Source of the DNA: Verrucomicrobiota bacterium
GTDB lineage: Bacteria > Verrucomicrobiota > Verrucomicrobiia > Verrucomicrobiales > Akkermansiaceae
DNA: 41,589 nt
NCBI GenBank assembly: GCA_004294095.1
Contig: RDZR01000049.1
Span: 1-41,589 of the forward strand
Direction: 5' to 3'
The translations under genes and the position numbers were made by a program. The stretch's first letter is position 1; the number at the start of each line of letters is the position of its first letter. Below, in pieces: positions 15,920 through 24,662 of the stretch. Below the pieces are notes generated by a model that had not been told where the DNA came from, searched no databases, and saw only the letters and a program-made list of their open reading frames with translations.

Positions 15920-18900
15920 ACCATGCGTGCTTGATTATTGGTTTTGGCTTGAGCACCATCTATCTGTTAGGTGAAGAGTCATCAATTCATGATCATGGCT
16001 GGGTTCACTTTTACGAAGGAAGTGAGCAATCTGGCGACCTCCCAGAAATGAAGAGGAAGAGCGTGCAAGCCGGCGAGATGATTACGTGGTGGGAAGAATT
16101 AGAGCCGCAAGAGGGTGTTTATAATTGGTCTAAAATCGAGAATGCACTTGAGAGCTGGCATCAAGCGGGAAAAAAGTTAGATGTCCGACTCGCAACGGCG
16201 CATCATCATCCTTTCATCACTCCGCAGTGGCTCTTTGATGATTATCACGTGAGACGAATAGGGCGCGGGCTTTGGGATGATTTTGAGGGGAAATCGAGCA
16301 ACTACGAATGTGGCCCAAGTGCTGCTGTGACATCAGATCCCGCCTGGGTCATTTCTGGAAATTTCTCGCTCAAGACCACCCAAGAATCTAACAGGCCGTC
16401 ATTGATTTTGGCCTTGGCCAAAGACAAGCCGTTGCTCGCAAATGCTGAATATGCTTTTGAATTTGATTACCGCACGGACAGTGAGCATAGCGCAATCATC
16501 GAGCTGTCTTCGTCTGCCACACGTTATTCAGAGAAATTTGAAATCGAGCTCTTGCCGGGCCAAAAAATGAGCCATGGACGGCGCATTAAGACTGCAAATC
16601 ACAAAGATATCACCATGCGCATCTATGCAAAAGGTGAAGGCAAACTCTCCATCGATAACATTAATTTGATCCATCTATCAAAACAGATGACGAATCAAAA
16701 GTGCACTTTTGATTCCAAAGACGATCTTGATTGGCTGTTAGAAAAGGGTGCGAAATGGACCAAGCAATCGGTAATCATTGATGGCGGCACGCAGGACTCA
16801 ATGCCGCAACTCGTCAATCATCCGGAAAATTTTCCACTCATTTCAGGCCATGGGTATGGGTTTTCTTTTCGCTATCAGGCAAATGCCGCGCTCGCCCTTC
16901 GTTGTCAGCTCGTGTTAGAAAATGGCTCGCGCGTGGTGCTGAGCGAGAAGACGTATCACTTCCATGAAGGTGATTCAGGGCAAGAGAATTTCTATTATGG
17001 TTCTTTTCTTGGCGAAGGAACACATCGTTTCGAGTTCACGGTGATAGGCGATGGAAAATTACTGTTAGATGATGTGCAATGGATCCGCTGGAGTGACCGC
17101 GTCACTTGCTTTCCAGATTATTTTCATCCGATTTTTATCGAAAAATGGAGCCGAATGGTTGCCGCATTTGCAGAGCGATTTCGCGATCATCCGGCGTTGG
17201 GTATCGTCAGCGTTGGCGGCTTTGGGCGATGGGAAGAGGTCATCTTGGACGATGATGGATATGGTGGGCTAGATGAGCAATGGCTGGCCCGCGGATATTC
17301 GCAAGAAGCCTATCTAGCGCACATTAGTCGCTGCATGGATTTATACCGCAAGCAGCTTGGCAATCATGCGCTGCGAATTTGCCTCGCGTATGGTCTCTAT
17401 CATCAGACCAATGCAGACTGGATTTACCGCCGAGTTGCGCAAGCGGCGGTGGCTCGCGGCATTCACTTGAAGCAAAATGGCTGGAGTGAAAAATGGGATA
17501 TGTGGAATAAAAATACCAATGCCAGCTATCTTTGGAATCGTTATCGAAATCATCCTCACATTTCTCTCACGCTAGAAACGGGAGGCCATATTTCTAAGGG
17601 TGGCCCAGGTAGCGGGCACCCGATTTCATTTTTAAATCGTGGCCTCATCGACGGCACGGACTTCATGTTTTTTTACGCGAGTGACTTGATTCAGCCGCAG
17701 GTAGATGAGCTAGCACCATGGGCTCAGGCTCAGTTAGGCCAGCCATTGATCACCAATTTTTACTGCCGCCTAACCGATTTGAGTGATCGTTATCTTGGAT
17801 CATCCAAACTCGTGCCACATCGCAATGCTTGGTTAGGTCTTCGCCTCGTTCATCCGGAAAATGAACCGCTCAACTATGGCAGCGACGGCCGCTACACTTA
17901 CCTTGCGACGACCCATGCCATGCGCGCGCTGGTTTTTGATTTGGATGATCGCCAACAATACAATGGCCTGAGTGGAGAGACGCTGAGCGTCGAGTATTTT
18001 GATAGCGGCGATGATGCCTTCACCGTGAGCGTTTGGGATCCGCGAAAGAGCGCTCTTCAGAAAATTGGGACTGTGGAAAAACGCAATACCCAAACATGGC
18101 AGCTGGCCGAATTCTATCTGCCAGCTGCATTCGAGAGTGCGCGCAATGGCGGCGCGAATATCGAAAATGATGTCGTGTTAGACGCAGGAATCGATGGCGA
18201 TGAAAAGTTTAGCAACGTCGAGATCCAAGCGGTGCCCATGCGTGAGTGGCAAAAGGAAAGAATGCATGCCGCCTCTGCGACTCAAAATTTTCTAACACTT
18301 GAAAACAAACTAAGTCATGAAATCCTGCTCAGCGCAGGCGAACAGATCGATTTTCTGGAAATCCCGATTCAAGTGAATGACCTAGCGCACAATGGCTTGA
18401 CTGCTCGCGTCTTTGCGATGACTGCGAATGGAGAGATCCAAATCTGCCAAAAGGAATATTTACTTCCTGCGGATCAAGATTTGTTAGAATTACCACTGCA
18501 AATGATCAACGGCACCACTCGCATGCGGATTGAGCTTAGTGAGCCGCACGGTTCCGTTGGCTGGTATCTAGCAGAAAATAATCAGCCAGCGTGGTCTGCA
18601 TATCGCTTGCGAAAATCCTCAATCCCAGCCACGAAAACTAGCCGCGCATGGGAGATCGACCGGCCATTTTCTGGAGTCGATCTCCAATTCACTAACAAGC
18701 AATCTCAAGTGCTCGCCAACGTGCGCATTCTCAAACTGATAGATGGTCAGAAGACAAGCGCAGTGGTCGCCGAGCTAACAGCTCCAATGTTGGACGGAGT
18801 GCTATCGTTGCAATTTCCGCCGCAGGGGGCTGGTCACTATCAATTTGAAGTCAACAATCTTGGCCCAGCTCAGATTGAACAAGTGAACGCTCACGCGCTG

Positions 18901-19353
18901 ATCCCAATCAAGTCACCTCGCCTAACAAATGAAGGCGGAGGCGGAACGCCCATCCCAGCGAGCACGCAGAAGTTAAATTCATTGCAAGAAATTTCTAAAA
19001 ATCGAGCGACAACGAGCTACAAGCTCACAGGAAACAACACCGCGATTGAGATCATGTTAGATAATCCTCATTCGGCGAGCAAAGAAGACACGCTCATCAT
19101 TCCTTGGCGAAACTCCACATGTTCCGGGCTGGCACGTGTTTTATGGGCAGATCAGAACCAATCATTTCACGAGCAGCGCTCACATTGGATTGCTTTAGTG
19201 CAAAACGACACGCAAGTGCGAGATTACACCGCAGCCATTGGTCTCAGCGCAATGTGGCAAGGATCTGTTAGGAAAATACGGATTGAGCCGGCCACTGGCA
19301 ATACCCGCATCGGCTCAATTGAAATGGGACCGCTCAAAATCTATGCGCCGTAA
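15916..19353 (+). CDS. Large secreted TIM-barrel glycosidase-like protein with inserted binding modules
   Basis: A 1145-residue protein with a short N-terminal signal (about 1-18). Residues 25-115 resemble the first part of a GH42/GH5-like barrel: WVHFYEG, GEMITWWEELEPQEGVYNWSKI. Then two tandem beta-sandwich stretches interrupt it, about 120-255 (from DDFEG) and about 262-392 (from CTFDSKDD), each ending in a short segment with KLSIDNI or KLLLDDV, typical of carbohydrate-binding modules. The barrel resumes at about 400 (PDYFHPIFIEKWSRMVAAF), with GGFGRWEE (Glu440/441) and LTLETGGH as candidate acid/base and nucleophile. Residues beyond about 640 are further beta-rich accessory domains. No exact GH family is claimed. 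It is coupled to the GH106 gene by a 4-bp overlap, and its stop overlaps the convergent phosphorylase-like gene by 13 bp. Confidence 0.7.
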   Translation: MNHACLIIGFGLSTIYLLGEESSIHDHGWVHFYEGSEQSGDLPEMKRKSVQAGEMITWWEELEPQEGVYNWSKIENALESWHQAGKKLDVRLATAHHHPFITPQWLFDDYHVRRIGRGLWDDFEGKSSNYECGPSAAVTSDPAWVISGNFSLKTTQESNRPSLILALAKDKPLLANAEYAFEFDYRTDSEHSAIIELSSSATRYSEKFEIELLPGQKMSHGRRIKTANHKDITMRIYAKGEGKLSIDNINLIHLSKQMTNQKCTFDSKDDLDWLLEKGAKWTKQSVIIDGGTQDSMPQLVNHPENFPLISGHGYGFSFRYQANAALALRCQLVLENGSRVVLSEKTYHFHEGDSGQENFYYGSFLGEGTHRFEFTVIGDGKLLLDDVQWIRWSDRVTCFPDYFHPIFIEKWSRMVAAFAERFRDHPALGIVSVGGFGRWEEVILDDDGYGGLDEQWLARGYSQEAYLAHISRCMDLYRKQLGNHALRICLAYGLYHQTNADWIYRRVAQAAVARGIHLKQNGWSEKWDMWNKNTNASYLWNRYRNHPHISLTLETGGHISKGGPGSGHPISFLNRGLIDGTDFMFFYASDLIQPQVDELAPWAQAQLGQPLITNFYCRLTDLSDRYLGSSKLVPHRNAWLGLRLVHPENEPLNYGSDGRYTYLATTHAMRALVFDLDDRQQYNGLSGETLSVEYFDSGDDAFTVSVWDPRKSALQKIGTVEKRNTQTWQLAEFYLPAAFESARNGGANIENDVVLDAGIDGDEKFSNVEIQAVPMREWQKERMHAASATQNFLTLENKLSHEILLSAGEQIDFLEIPIQVNDLAHNGLTARVFAMTANGEIQICQKEYLLPADQDLLELPLQMINGTTRMRIELSEPHGSVGWYLAENNQPAWSAYRLRKSSIPATKTSRAWEIDRPFSGVDLQFTNKQSQVLANVRILKLIDGQKTSAVVAELTAPMLDGVLSLQFPPQGAGHYQFEVNNLGPAQIEQVNAHALIPIKSPRLTNEGGGGTPIPASTQKLNSLQEISKNRATTSYKLTGNNTAIEIMLDNPHSASKEDTLIIPWRNSTCSGLARVLWADQNQSFHEQRSHWIALVQNDTQVRDYTAAIGLSAMWQGSVRKIRIEPATGNTRIGSIEMGPLKIYAP

Positions 19354-21005
19354 ATTTTGGTGTAATACTCGGCAGCCAAGCGATCTGCATCGAAGAATGG
19401 CACGACGTCATTCATGGAATTGAGCATGATTTTCGTCCATGCATCTTTATCGCCATAAAACGTTGGCAAAACTTTTTCTTGGAGAATCTGATAGATCCCG
19501 TTCATGTCATGCATGTCTCGCTCTTCAGCGCTCAGCTTTGGATCCGCTGGAGGCACAATGAATGAATTGGCCCCATCGCGAGCGAACTCACAGACCCAGC
19601 CATCATAAGTTGATAGATTCACGGAGCCATTCATCGCCGCAGTCATTCCTGAGGTGCCGGATGCTTCACGAGTAACAACAGGATTATTGAGCCAAACGTC
19701 CGAGCCGTATTTCAGCAGTCTGGAAAGATCCAGCTCGTAGCCGACGAGCACGGCAGCATTTGGAAAATCACGGGTGACGTTGATCAAGTGATTAAAAGTA
19801 TCAATCGCCGTGTAATCGAAAGGATATGGCTTGCCGGCCCAGATCATTTGAACCGGCCGATTGATGTCGTGAATCAATGAGCTGAACATGCGCACATCGC
19901 GCGCAATCAAGTCAGGCCGTTTGTAGCCGGCGAAACGTCTTGCCCAAACAATGGTAAGAACGTCTGGATTGAATAACTTGCCCGTCTGATCGGCTACGGT
20001 GCGAAATAAGCGTTCTTTGAGCTCGCGCTTGCGCTGGCGGAGTTCCGTTAGATAGCCGTTTTGCCTCGCATGCTCGAGGCCGTGATCCGCCCAATATTTT
20101 TTGTTTTGTGCATTGGTCACATGGCTAATTTCACAAATGTTTGGATAACTTTCCCACATATGTCGTGAAACTTCACCGTGAAGTTTAGAAACTCCATTGG
20201 CTTTTCGCGCCAAGCGAAGTGCGGCAAGTGAATGATTAAACTCATCACCTTCAATTCCTGTTAGACTGCGAACTTCCGGCTGTGAAAGAGCGCCGAAGAA
20301 AGAAAAATCATAGAGCAATTGGAACGAATGTTTTTCATTTCCGGCTTCTTCTGGGGTGTGCGTGGTGAAGATCAGACGTTTGCGCACTTCTTCTTTGTTA
20401 CGAAATTTCTGATAGATTTGAAATGCAGCTGATAGGCCGTGCGCTTCATTGAGGTGCCAAATTTCAGGATCGACTCCGAGCTCATCGAGTAATTTCGCAG
20501 CGCCTGCACCAAGGATGATGTATTGAGCTATCCGGCGGAGGTGATCTTGATCGTAAAGACGATGCGTGATCGCACGGGACAGAGGATCATTTTCTTCAAG
20601 CTCAGTGCTCAGGAAAAACATGGGCACGGTATTAAAAACATCGCCCGGCAGGTAAAGTGCCTTCACCCAAACTGGATGACCATGGACCATCACCGTGAAG
20701 CGAATACCGGTGTCCTGAAGGAACGCGTATTCCATTTTACGGAATTGCACGGCAAGCTCGCCATTATCGCCACGCGCTTGGTTATAGTAGCCATACGTCC
20801 ATAAAATGCCAATGCCGCAGAGGTTTTGCTTAATCGCGGCAGCCGATTTCATGTGCGAACCAGCAAGGAATCCAAGGCCGCCGGAGTAGATTTTGAAACT
20901 TTGATCGATCGCAAATTCCGAAGAAATGTAAACGGCGCTTTTTGAAAATTTCGGATCAATTTCGTAAGAATGCGCAAAGGGCGCAGGTAAAAATGAAGAT
21001 GCCAT
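19341..21005 (-). CDS. glgP: GT35-like alpha-glucan phosphorylase family protein lacking the PLP lysine
   Basis: A 554-residue homolog of the short alpha-glucan phosphorylases. Family blocks are clear: YISSEFAIDQSFKIYSGGLG, WHLNEAHGLSA, FTTHTPEEAGNE, KLHGEVSRHMW, WARRFAGYKRPDLI and EASGTSGM. In phosphorylases the last block continues with the lysine that binds pyridoxal phosphate (GMK). Here the codon at 19641-19643 gives Thr455 instead. The phosphate-side block AGKPYPFD also deviates downstream from the usual AGKAHPxDxxGK. Classical phosphorolysis of glycogen is therefore uncertain; a diverged glucan-binding or transferase role is possible. ATG 21003-21005 (MASSFLPAPF) is chosen; the frame opens at 21143. 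It is the last gene of the minus-strand run, 137 bp after the GH39 gene, which may mean its own promoter. Confidence 0.82.
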   Translation of the reverse strand: MASSFLPAPFAHSYEIDPKFSKSAVYISSEFAIDQSFKIYSGGLGFLAGSHMKSAAAIKQNLCGIGILWTYGYYNQARGDNGELAVQFRKMEYAFLQDTGIRFTVMVHGHPVWVKALYLPGDVFNTVPMFFLSTELEENDPLSRAITHRLYDQDHLRRIAQYIILGAGAAKLLDELGVDPEIWHLNEAHGLSAAFQIYQKFRNKEEVRKRLIFTTHTPEEAGNEKHSFQLLYDFSFFGALSQPEVRSLTGIEGDEFNHSLAALRLARKANGVSKLHGEVSRHMWESYPNICEISHVTNAQNKKYWADHGLEHARQNGYLTELRQRKRELKERLFRTVADQTGKLFNPDVLTIVWARRFAGYKRPDLIARDVRMFSSLIHDINRPVQMIWAGKPYPFDYTAIDTFNHLINVTRDFPNAAVLVGYELDLSRLLKYGSDVWLNNPVVTREASGTSGMTAAMNGSVNLSTYDGWVCEFARDGANSFIVPPADPKLSAEERDMHDMNGIYQILQEKVLPTFYGDKDAWTKIMLNSMNDVVPFFDADRLAAEYYTKIYGA

Positions 21006-21142
21006 CAGTGGGATGATTGGTGGTTCAGAGAGTGCAAGGTGGTAATGTCGCTCTTGCGTCGTTGGTTGTGTGGATATTGAATAAATTGTTGCGGATTGCA
21101 TGCCAATTTTTGGCTTTATCGCAATCGCATGACGAATTCCCA

Positions 21143-22705
21143 CTATGCGCGGGAAATTTCTCCGAGTTGGGCCTCGAGCTTCGCTGTTTCTTCAGCAGAT
21201 TGGAGCACGTTTGATTGGTCTGCCGAGTCTGCACACGCACGCAATTCCAAGTGGAGCACTTCATTCGGGCCGAGCGTGACATTCATTTCGATCCCACTTT
21301 CAGCCAGCTCAAGCAGCTCAAAACTCACCGCCGGCTCAGATTGCACGCGAAATGCATCGAGTTGCGATGGGCTGAGCTCAATCGGCTTGCCGATGGCTTC
21401 CCACGATTCGAAGGCACTGCCCGCGCCGGCACGAATGCAGCTTCGCGTCAAAAGCCATTTTTCTGGAGAAAACTGAGGTAATTTCAGGCAAATTTTTTCG
21501 TTCCATGTCACTGGTGAGATCACTTCTGGCGGCACATCGTTCCACAAGAGAACATGAATCGAATCTCCCTCTTGGGTGGCGACAGCTCCGCAAAATGGTA
21601 GGAAATTCTCGGATTTTATCCCAAGTCGCGGCCCGCGGAGGCGTTCAAGGAAACGGAAGGCGTTGCCACTCGCTTTCGGCAAGCCGTGGATCGTCAGCAG
21701 ACCATACGTGCTGCTGAATGGAGTCGATGGAATCGGCCCTTCTTCAAAAATATCGCTGGCTACCCAATAGGTGAAAGTTTCCGCCGCGTCGTCCAACTCG
21801 ACCATTTGGCGTGCCACAAATGAGCCCGCATGCAAGCTGTCCACATATCGATTATTGCCCCATGTCACGTCCTTGGCCGAAGTGGCAAGCTGGGTGTTCC
21901 ACTCCGTCCAATGAATCGGTAAATGCGGCATCGAGGAAGCCTCGACTGTGGCCTTCGCCGCACGCACGGTGTCTTGGAAAAATTGCCCAGCTGCGTGCGG
22001 GCTGCTCTCACGATCCGCATGCTCCACAAATTCATCTTGCGGATACAAATGAGTGCTCACGAAATCAATCGGCACATTTTCTCGCTGACAATACTCGATC
22101 AAATCCGCCAACCAATATGCCTTGGACGATGCGGGGCCGCCAATTTTCAATGCACCATCGACAGATTTCACTCCGCGAGCTGCGTGCGCATAAAGTTGGA
22201 AGTAGTCCTCTTTGTTTCCCGACCAAAAACCTGATAGATTCGGCTCGTTCCAGACTTCAAAATTCCACGAGCGGACTTCTGTTAGGCCATAACGCGCGAC
22301 GCAATGTTCGGCAAATGCCGCGACCAAATCCTGCCACTCACTCCACACACGAGGTGGGGTGATATTCATCTGATAGAAAAACATCGTATCCGGCCCAGAG
22401 GCCAACGCCGCAGGCATCGGATTGAGTTCCACGAATGGCTTGAGTCCGATCGACAAAAGGAAATCGTAGATCTTATCCACATGATGCCACTGATAAACCA
22501 GCTTATCGCCGCAGCGCTGGACGACATTCATGTCATCGTGAAACAGCGCGTGAAAGCGGCAACTGCGAAAACCAACTTCCCGCTGCAACCACCTGAGATG
22601 GTCTTGTAAATCTGAGCGCATCAGATCATAAGCGCGCCCGACTGCGATGCCATTTTTCCACGGCCTTTTGAGCGGCGTGTGTCTTGTTAGAGAATCGATT
22701 TCCAT
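21143..22705 (-). CDS. Intracellular glycoside hydrolase family 39-like enzyme
   Basis: A 520-residue TIM-barrel glycosidase of the GH39 type (beta-xylosidase / alpha-L-iduronidase clan GH-A). The acid/base glutamate is in SWNFEVWNEPNLSGFW (Glu154) and the nucleophile in PIHWTEWN (Glu268); both motifs are textbook GH39. N-terminal KNGIAVGRAYDLMRSDLQDHL and QREVGFRSCRFHALFHDDM also match. A beta-sandwich domain follows the barrel (about 370-500). There is no signal peptide, so it should act in the cytoplasm on imported oligosaccharides. ATG 22703-22705 is used; a TTG two codons earlier is possible. It is 10 bp downstream of the DUF3820 gene and so may be read through from the oxidase operon. 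Confidence 0.85.
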   Translation of the reverse strand: MEIDSLTRHTPLKRPWKNGIAVGRAYDLMRSDLQDHLRWLQREVGFRSCRFHALFHDDMNVVQRCGDKLVYQWHHVDKIYDFLLSIGLKPFVELNPMPAALASGPDTMFFYQMNITPPRVWSEWQDLVAAFAEHCVARYGLTEVRSWNFEVWNEPNLSGFWSGNKEDYFQLYAHAARGVKSVDGALKIGGPASSKAYWLADLIEYCQRENVPIDFVSTHLYPQDEFVEHADRESSPHAAGQFFQDTVRAAKATVEASSMPHLPIHWTEWNTQLATSAKDVTWGNNRYVDSLHAGSFVARQMVELDDAAETFTYWVASDIFEEGPIPSTPFSSTYGLLTIHGLPKASGNAFRFLERLRGPRLGIKSENFLPFCGAVATQEGDSIHVLLWNDVPPEVISPVTWNEKICLKLPQFSPEKWLLTRSCIRAGAGSAFESWEAIGKPIELSPSQLDAFRVQSEPAVSFELLELAESGIEMNVTLGPNEVLHLELRACADSADQSNVLQSAEETAKLEAQLGEISRA

Positions 22706-22715
22706 GGTCAAATTG

Positions 22716-22982
22716 TTAGATAGATTTGCGAAATGGCAGAAAAATTTCTTCTCCGCCTACTTCTTTGATGGCTTCCACCTCGGCCATGAGCTCGCCCAAG
22801 CGGCCTTTGGGGTAGCCGCCATTTGATTTGAACCATGCAAAATACTCCCATGGCAAATCGATCATTAGCAGGCCATTGGGAGGAAAATGGTTAGGCCCGT
22901 ATTTACCAAACGGCATGCGCGTCCTTGCGATTTCTAACAAAAGCTCACGAGCAAATTCGGCATCATGCGCTTGCTCGTCCAT
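22716..22982 (-). CDS. DUF3820 family protein
   Basis: An 88-residue protein with the DUF3820 signature: RMPFGKYGPNHFPPNG, LPWEYFAWFKSNGGYPKGRLGELM. These small proteins are widespread, and some are annotated as putative quorum-sensing-regulated virulence factors; their biochemical role is unknown to me. Compared with the compact family core MPFGKYKG-x-DLP, there is an extra segment (GPNHFPPNGLLM) before DLPWEYF. It begins 7 bp after the subunit II stop and ends 10 bp before the GH39 start, all on the same strand, so it is very likely co-transcribed with the oxidase genes. Confidence 0.8.
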   Translation of the reverse strand: MDEQAHDAEFARELLLEIARTRMPFGKYGPNHFPPNGLLMIDLPWEYFAWFKSNGGYPKGRLGELMAEVEAIKEVGGEEIFLPFRKSI

Positions 22983-22989
22983 CTAGGTG

Positions 22990-23796
22990 TCAATTGACAG
23001 CGGCCGAGGCGACACCCTCTGCTTTTTTGATTTTGTCTTGATTCAATTTCAGAGCGGCTTCGCTCTGAGATTGGAACCAAGTTTGGTATTGCTCACCGGG
23101 CACCACTTCCATCGAGCCGATCATATTCGCGTGACCGTCACCGCAGAGCTGGCCGCACACGACGTATGTTTCAATCGTCTTGATCGGGGTGAACCACATC
23201 GGGATTTCTTTGCCGGGAATTGCATCTTGCTGGATACGCATCGGCACGATCGAGAAATTATGAATCACATCTTTGCTGCCAATGTTCAGCACGGCAGGCT
23301 CCGATACCGGAAGCCGAAGAATAGGACTGGTGAAATCATCGAGTGCGTTGGGATCCGTGTAATCGATGCCCAGATCATTGGTGCTAGAAATTAAATACGG
23401 ATCGTGACGCCCAAATTTGTTATCGAGGCCAGGGTAGTGATAGGTCCAACCGAATTGCCAACCGACCACGCGCACGCGATTTGGATCGAGCTTTTGCACA
23501 GCATCCCACTCATCCACGCGTTGCTTCCACAATGGAAAGGCGAAGCCTAACAGAAGCACAGCTTCAATGATGATGACTCCGACTTCGACGTGGCTTGATA
23601 GATGGCTTTTGACTCCATGGTAAGATGCCTTGGGATGATTGCGATGCCAGAAGCGCACCACGCAATACAGGAAAAACAAAGTCCAGCCCACGAACAATGC
23701 GATCATGAACCAGTGCACCACGTCGATGATGTGATCCACATCGCCGCCATGGGCGGAATAATTTTCAGGAATACCGAGGAGTTTGGATGGGCTCAT
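22990..23796 (-). CDS. coxB: Cytochrome c oxidase subunit II (CuA)
   Basis: A 268-residue subunit II that takes electrons from cytochrome c. Two membrane helices lie at about 27-48 and 70-90. The periplasmic cupredoxin domain has the tryptophan-rich entry strand VVGWQFGWTYHYPG and the CuA ligands His179 (DVIHNF), Cys214, Cys218, His222 and Met225 in CGQLCGDGHANM. The usual Glu between the two Cys, which binds through its backbone carbonyl, is Gln216 here. No cytochrome c domain is fused, unlike caa3 enzymes, so separate cytochromes must deliver electrons. There is no N-terminal lipobox. Subunit II is placed after I, III and IV rather than before I, as is seen in several ACIII-linked clusters only in part. 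Confidence 0.95.
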   Translation of the reverse strand: MSPSKLLGIPENYSAHGGDVDHIIDVVHWFMIALFVGWTLFFLYCVVRFWHRNHPKASYHGVKSHLSSHVEVGVIIIEAVLLLGFAFPLWKQRVDEWDAVQKLDPNRVRVVGWQFGWTYHYPGLDNKFGRHDPYLISSTNDLGIDYTDPNALDDFTSPILRLPVSEPAVLNIGSKDVIHNFSIVPMRIQQDAIPGKEIPMWFTPIKTIETYVVCGQLCGDGHANMIGSMEVVPGEQYQTWFQSQSEAALKLNQDKIKKAEGVASAAVN

Positions 23797-23813
23797 AAAT
23801 AAAAAGAAAAAGT

Positions 23814-24032
23814 CTAAGCTTGGCTGCTAGGTGGCACGTAGTCATCAGACAGAGTGGGATCAAAGTGCTCACGCTCGCGTTTGATGATGCGGATCATGAA
23901 GTAGGCCACCCCTGCCAAAATTCCGAGAATGACGACTAACAGAAAAAAGATCGACCAACCCGCAGCATCACCGCCGCCTTCGATCATATTGATCCGGCAC
24001 GTCGAACAAGCGATGGGAAAAAATGAGACCAT
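23814..24032 (-). CDS. Small single-span membrane protein in the oxidase cluster
   Basis: A 72-residue protein beginning MVSFFPIACSTCRINMIEGGG, followed by one strong membrane helix (about 25-49, WSIFFLLVVILGILAGVAYFMI), a basic stretch IIKREREH and an acidic tail. I chose ATG 24030-24032 because the open frame upstream overlaps the neighbouring small gene and looks non-coding. The CSTC pair near the N-terminus could face the periplasm or bind metal; this is speculation. Its place between subunits IV and II, with 17-bp gaps, suggests an accessory or assembly subunit comparable in size to CcoQ or subunit IV. I do not recognise the family. Confidence 0.7.
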   Translation of the reverse strand: MVSFFPIACSTCRINMIEGGGDAAGWSIFFLLVVILGILAGVAYFMIRIIKREREHFDPTLSDDYVPPSSQA

Positions 24033-24049
24033 GTTAGAATATGTTAGAG

Positions 24050-24250
24050 TTAGAGATGAAGCTTTGCAGCCTTGCGGTAAAAATAGACCCCGTAAATCGG
24101 CATGATTAAAAGACCGAGCACGCCAGTCACACGCATGCCAAGTGCCATGCCCGAACTCTCCCCCGCCAAGAAAAATCCCCACACCGCCAAGAATGCGAAG
24201 AGCAAGCTAGCGACTGATACGAAGATGATGTGGAAGGTCTTGAGTGTCAT
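24050..24250 (-). CDS. Small two-span membrane protein in the oxidase cluster
   Basis: A 66-residue protein with two membrane helices (about 7-29 and 36-57) joined by a short loop GESSGMALG, and a basic C-terminus YRKAAKLHL. The family is not recognised. It lies 30 bp after the subunit IV gene and 17 bp before the other small membrane protein. Composition and position suggest an oxidase accessory subunit; nothing in it shows catalytic residues. Confidence 0.72.
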   Translation of the reverse strand: MTLKTFHIIFVSVASLLFAFLAVWGFFLAGESSGMALGMRVTGVLGLLIMPIYGVYFYRKAAKLHL

Positions 24251-24280
24251 GGTTGAAATTTAACGTGCATCTCGCGCCAA

Positions 24281-24622
24281 TCAACGGCCTGAATAAAATA
24301 ATGGATCAAAAATCGGGTTATAAATCGCTAAAGCAGTCAACCCCGCCAGAGCAATTGCCATGATAATGCCAGAGGCGAACATCCAATAAATTGCTTTTTT
24401 CTCGTGATTAAAATGCATGAAGATCAACAACACAAAACCTGCTTTGGTGGCAGCAATCGCTAGGCCTAAAATGCAGTCATACACGTCGAAGCCGTGGCGA
24501 CCGATATCCAGCGCAGGCACAGTTGCCACCAAATAGGTGATCACGGTGCCGAGGAACAAAATGAAGCCAACGATGCAATAAAGCCGGATGGACTTTTTGA
24601 TCGCCTCTGGAGAATCAGCCAT
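24281..24622 (-). CDS. coxD: Cytochrome c oxidase subunit IV family protein
   Basis: A 113-residue three-helix protein of the CyoD/CoxD type (prokaryotic subunit IV), a structural subunit of heme-copper oxidases. Helices lie at about 14-36, 47-70 and 77-100. The family signature is visible in LGLAIAATKAGFVLLIFMHFNHEKKAIYW, where the K-A-x-x-V-x-x-x-F-M-H pattern is conserved. Length is normal. It follows subunit III by 40 bp. Confidence 0.88.
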   Translation of the reverse strand: MADSPEAIKKSIRLYCIVGFILFLGTVITYLVATVPALDIGRHGFDVYDCILGLAIAATKAGFVLLIFMHFNHEKKAIYWMFASGIIMAIALAGLTALAIYNPIFDPLFYSGR

Positions 24623-24662
24623 AACAGTTAGATTAAGTGGTTAGAAATTTTTTGAATGCGAT

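Noticed and set aside
24033-24182. 122-residue form of the small membrane protein
   Set aside because: The extension overlaps the other small membrane gene in another frame and lacks coding character.
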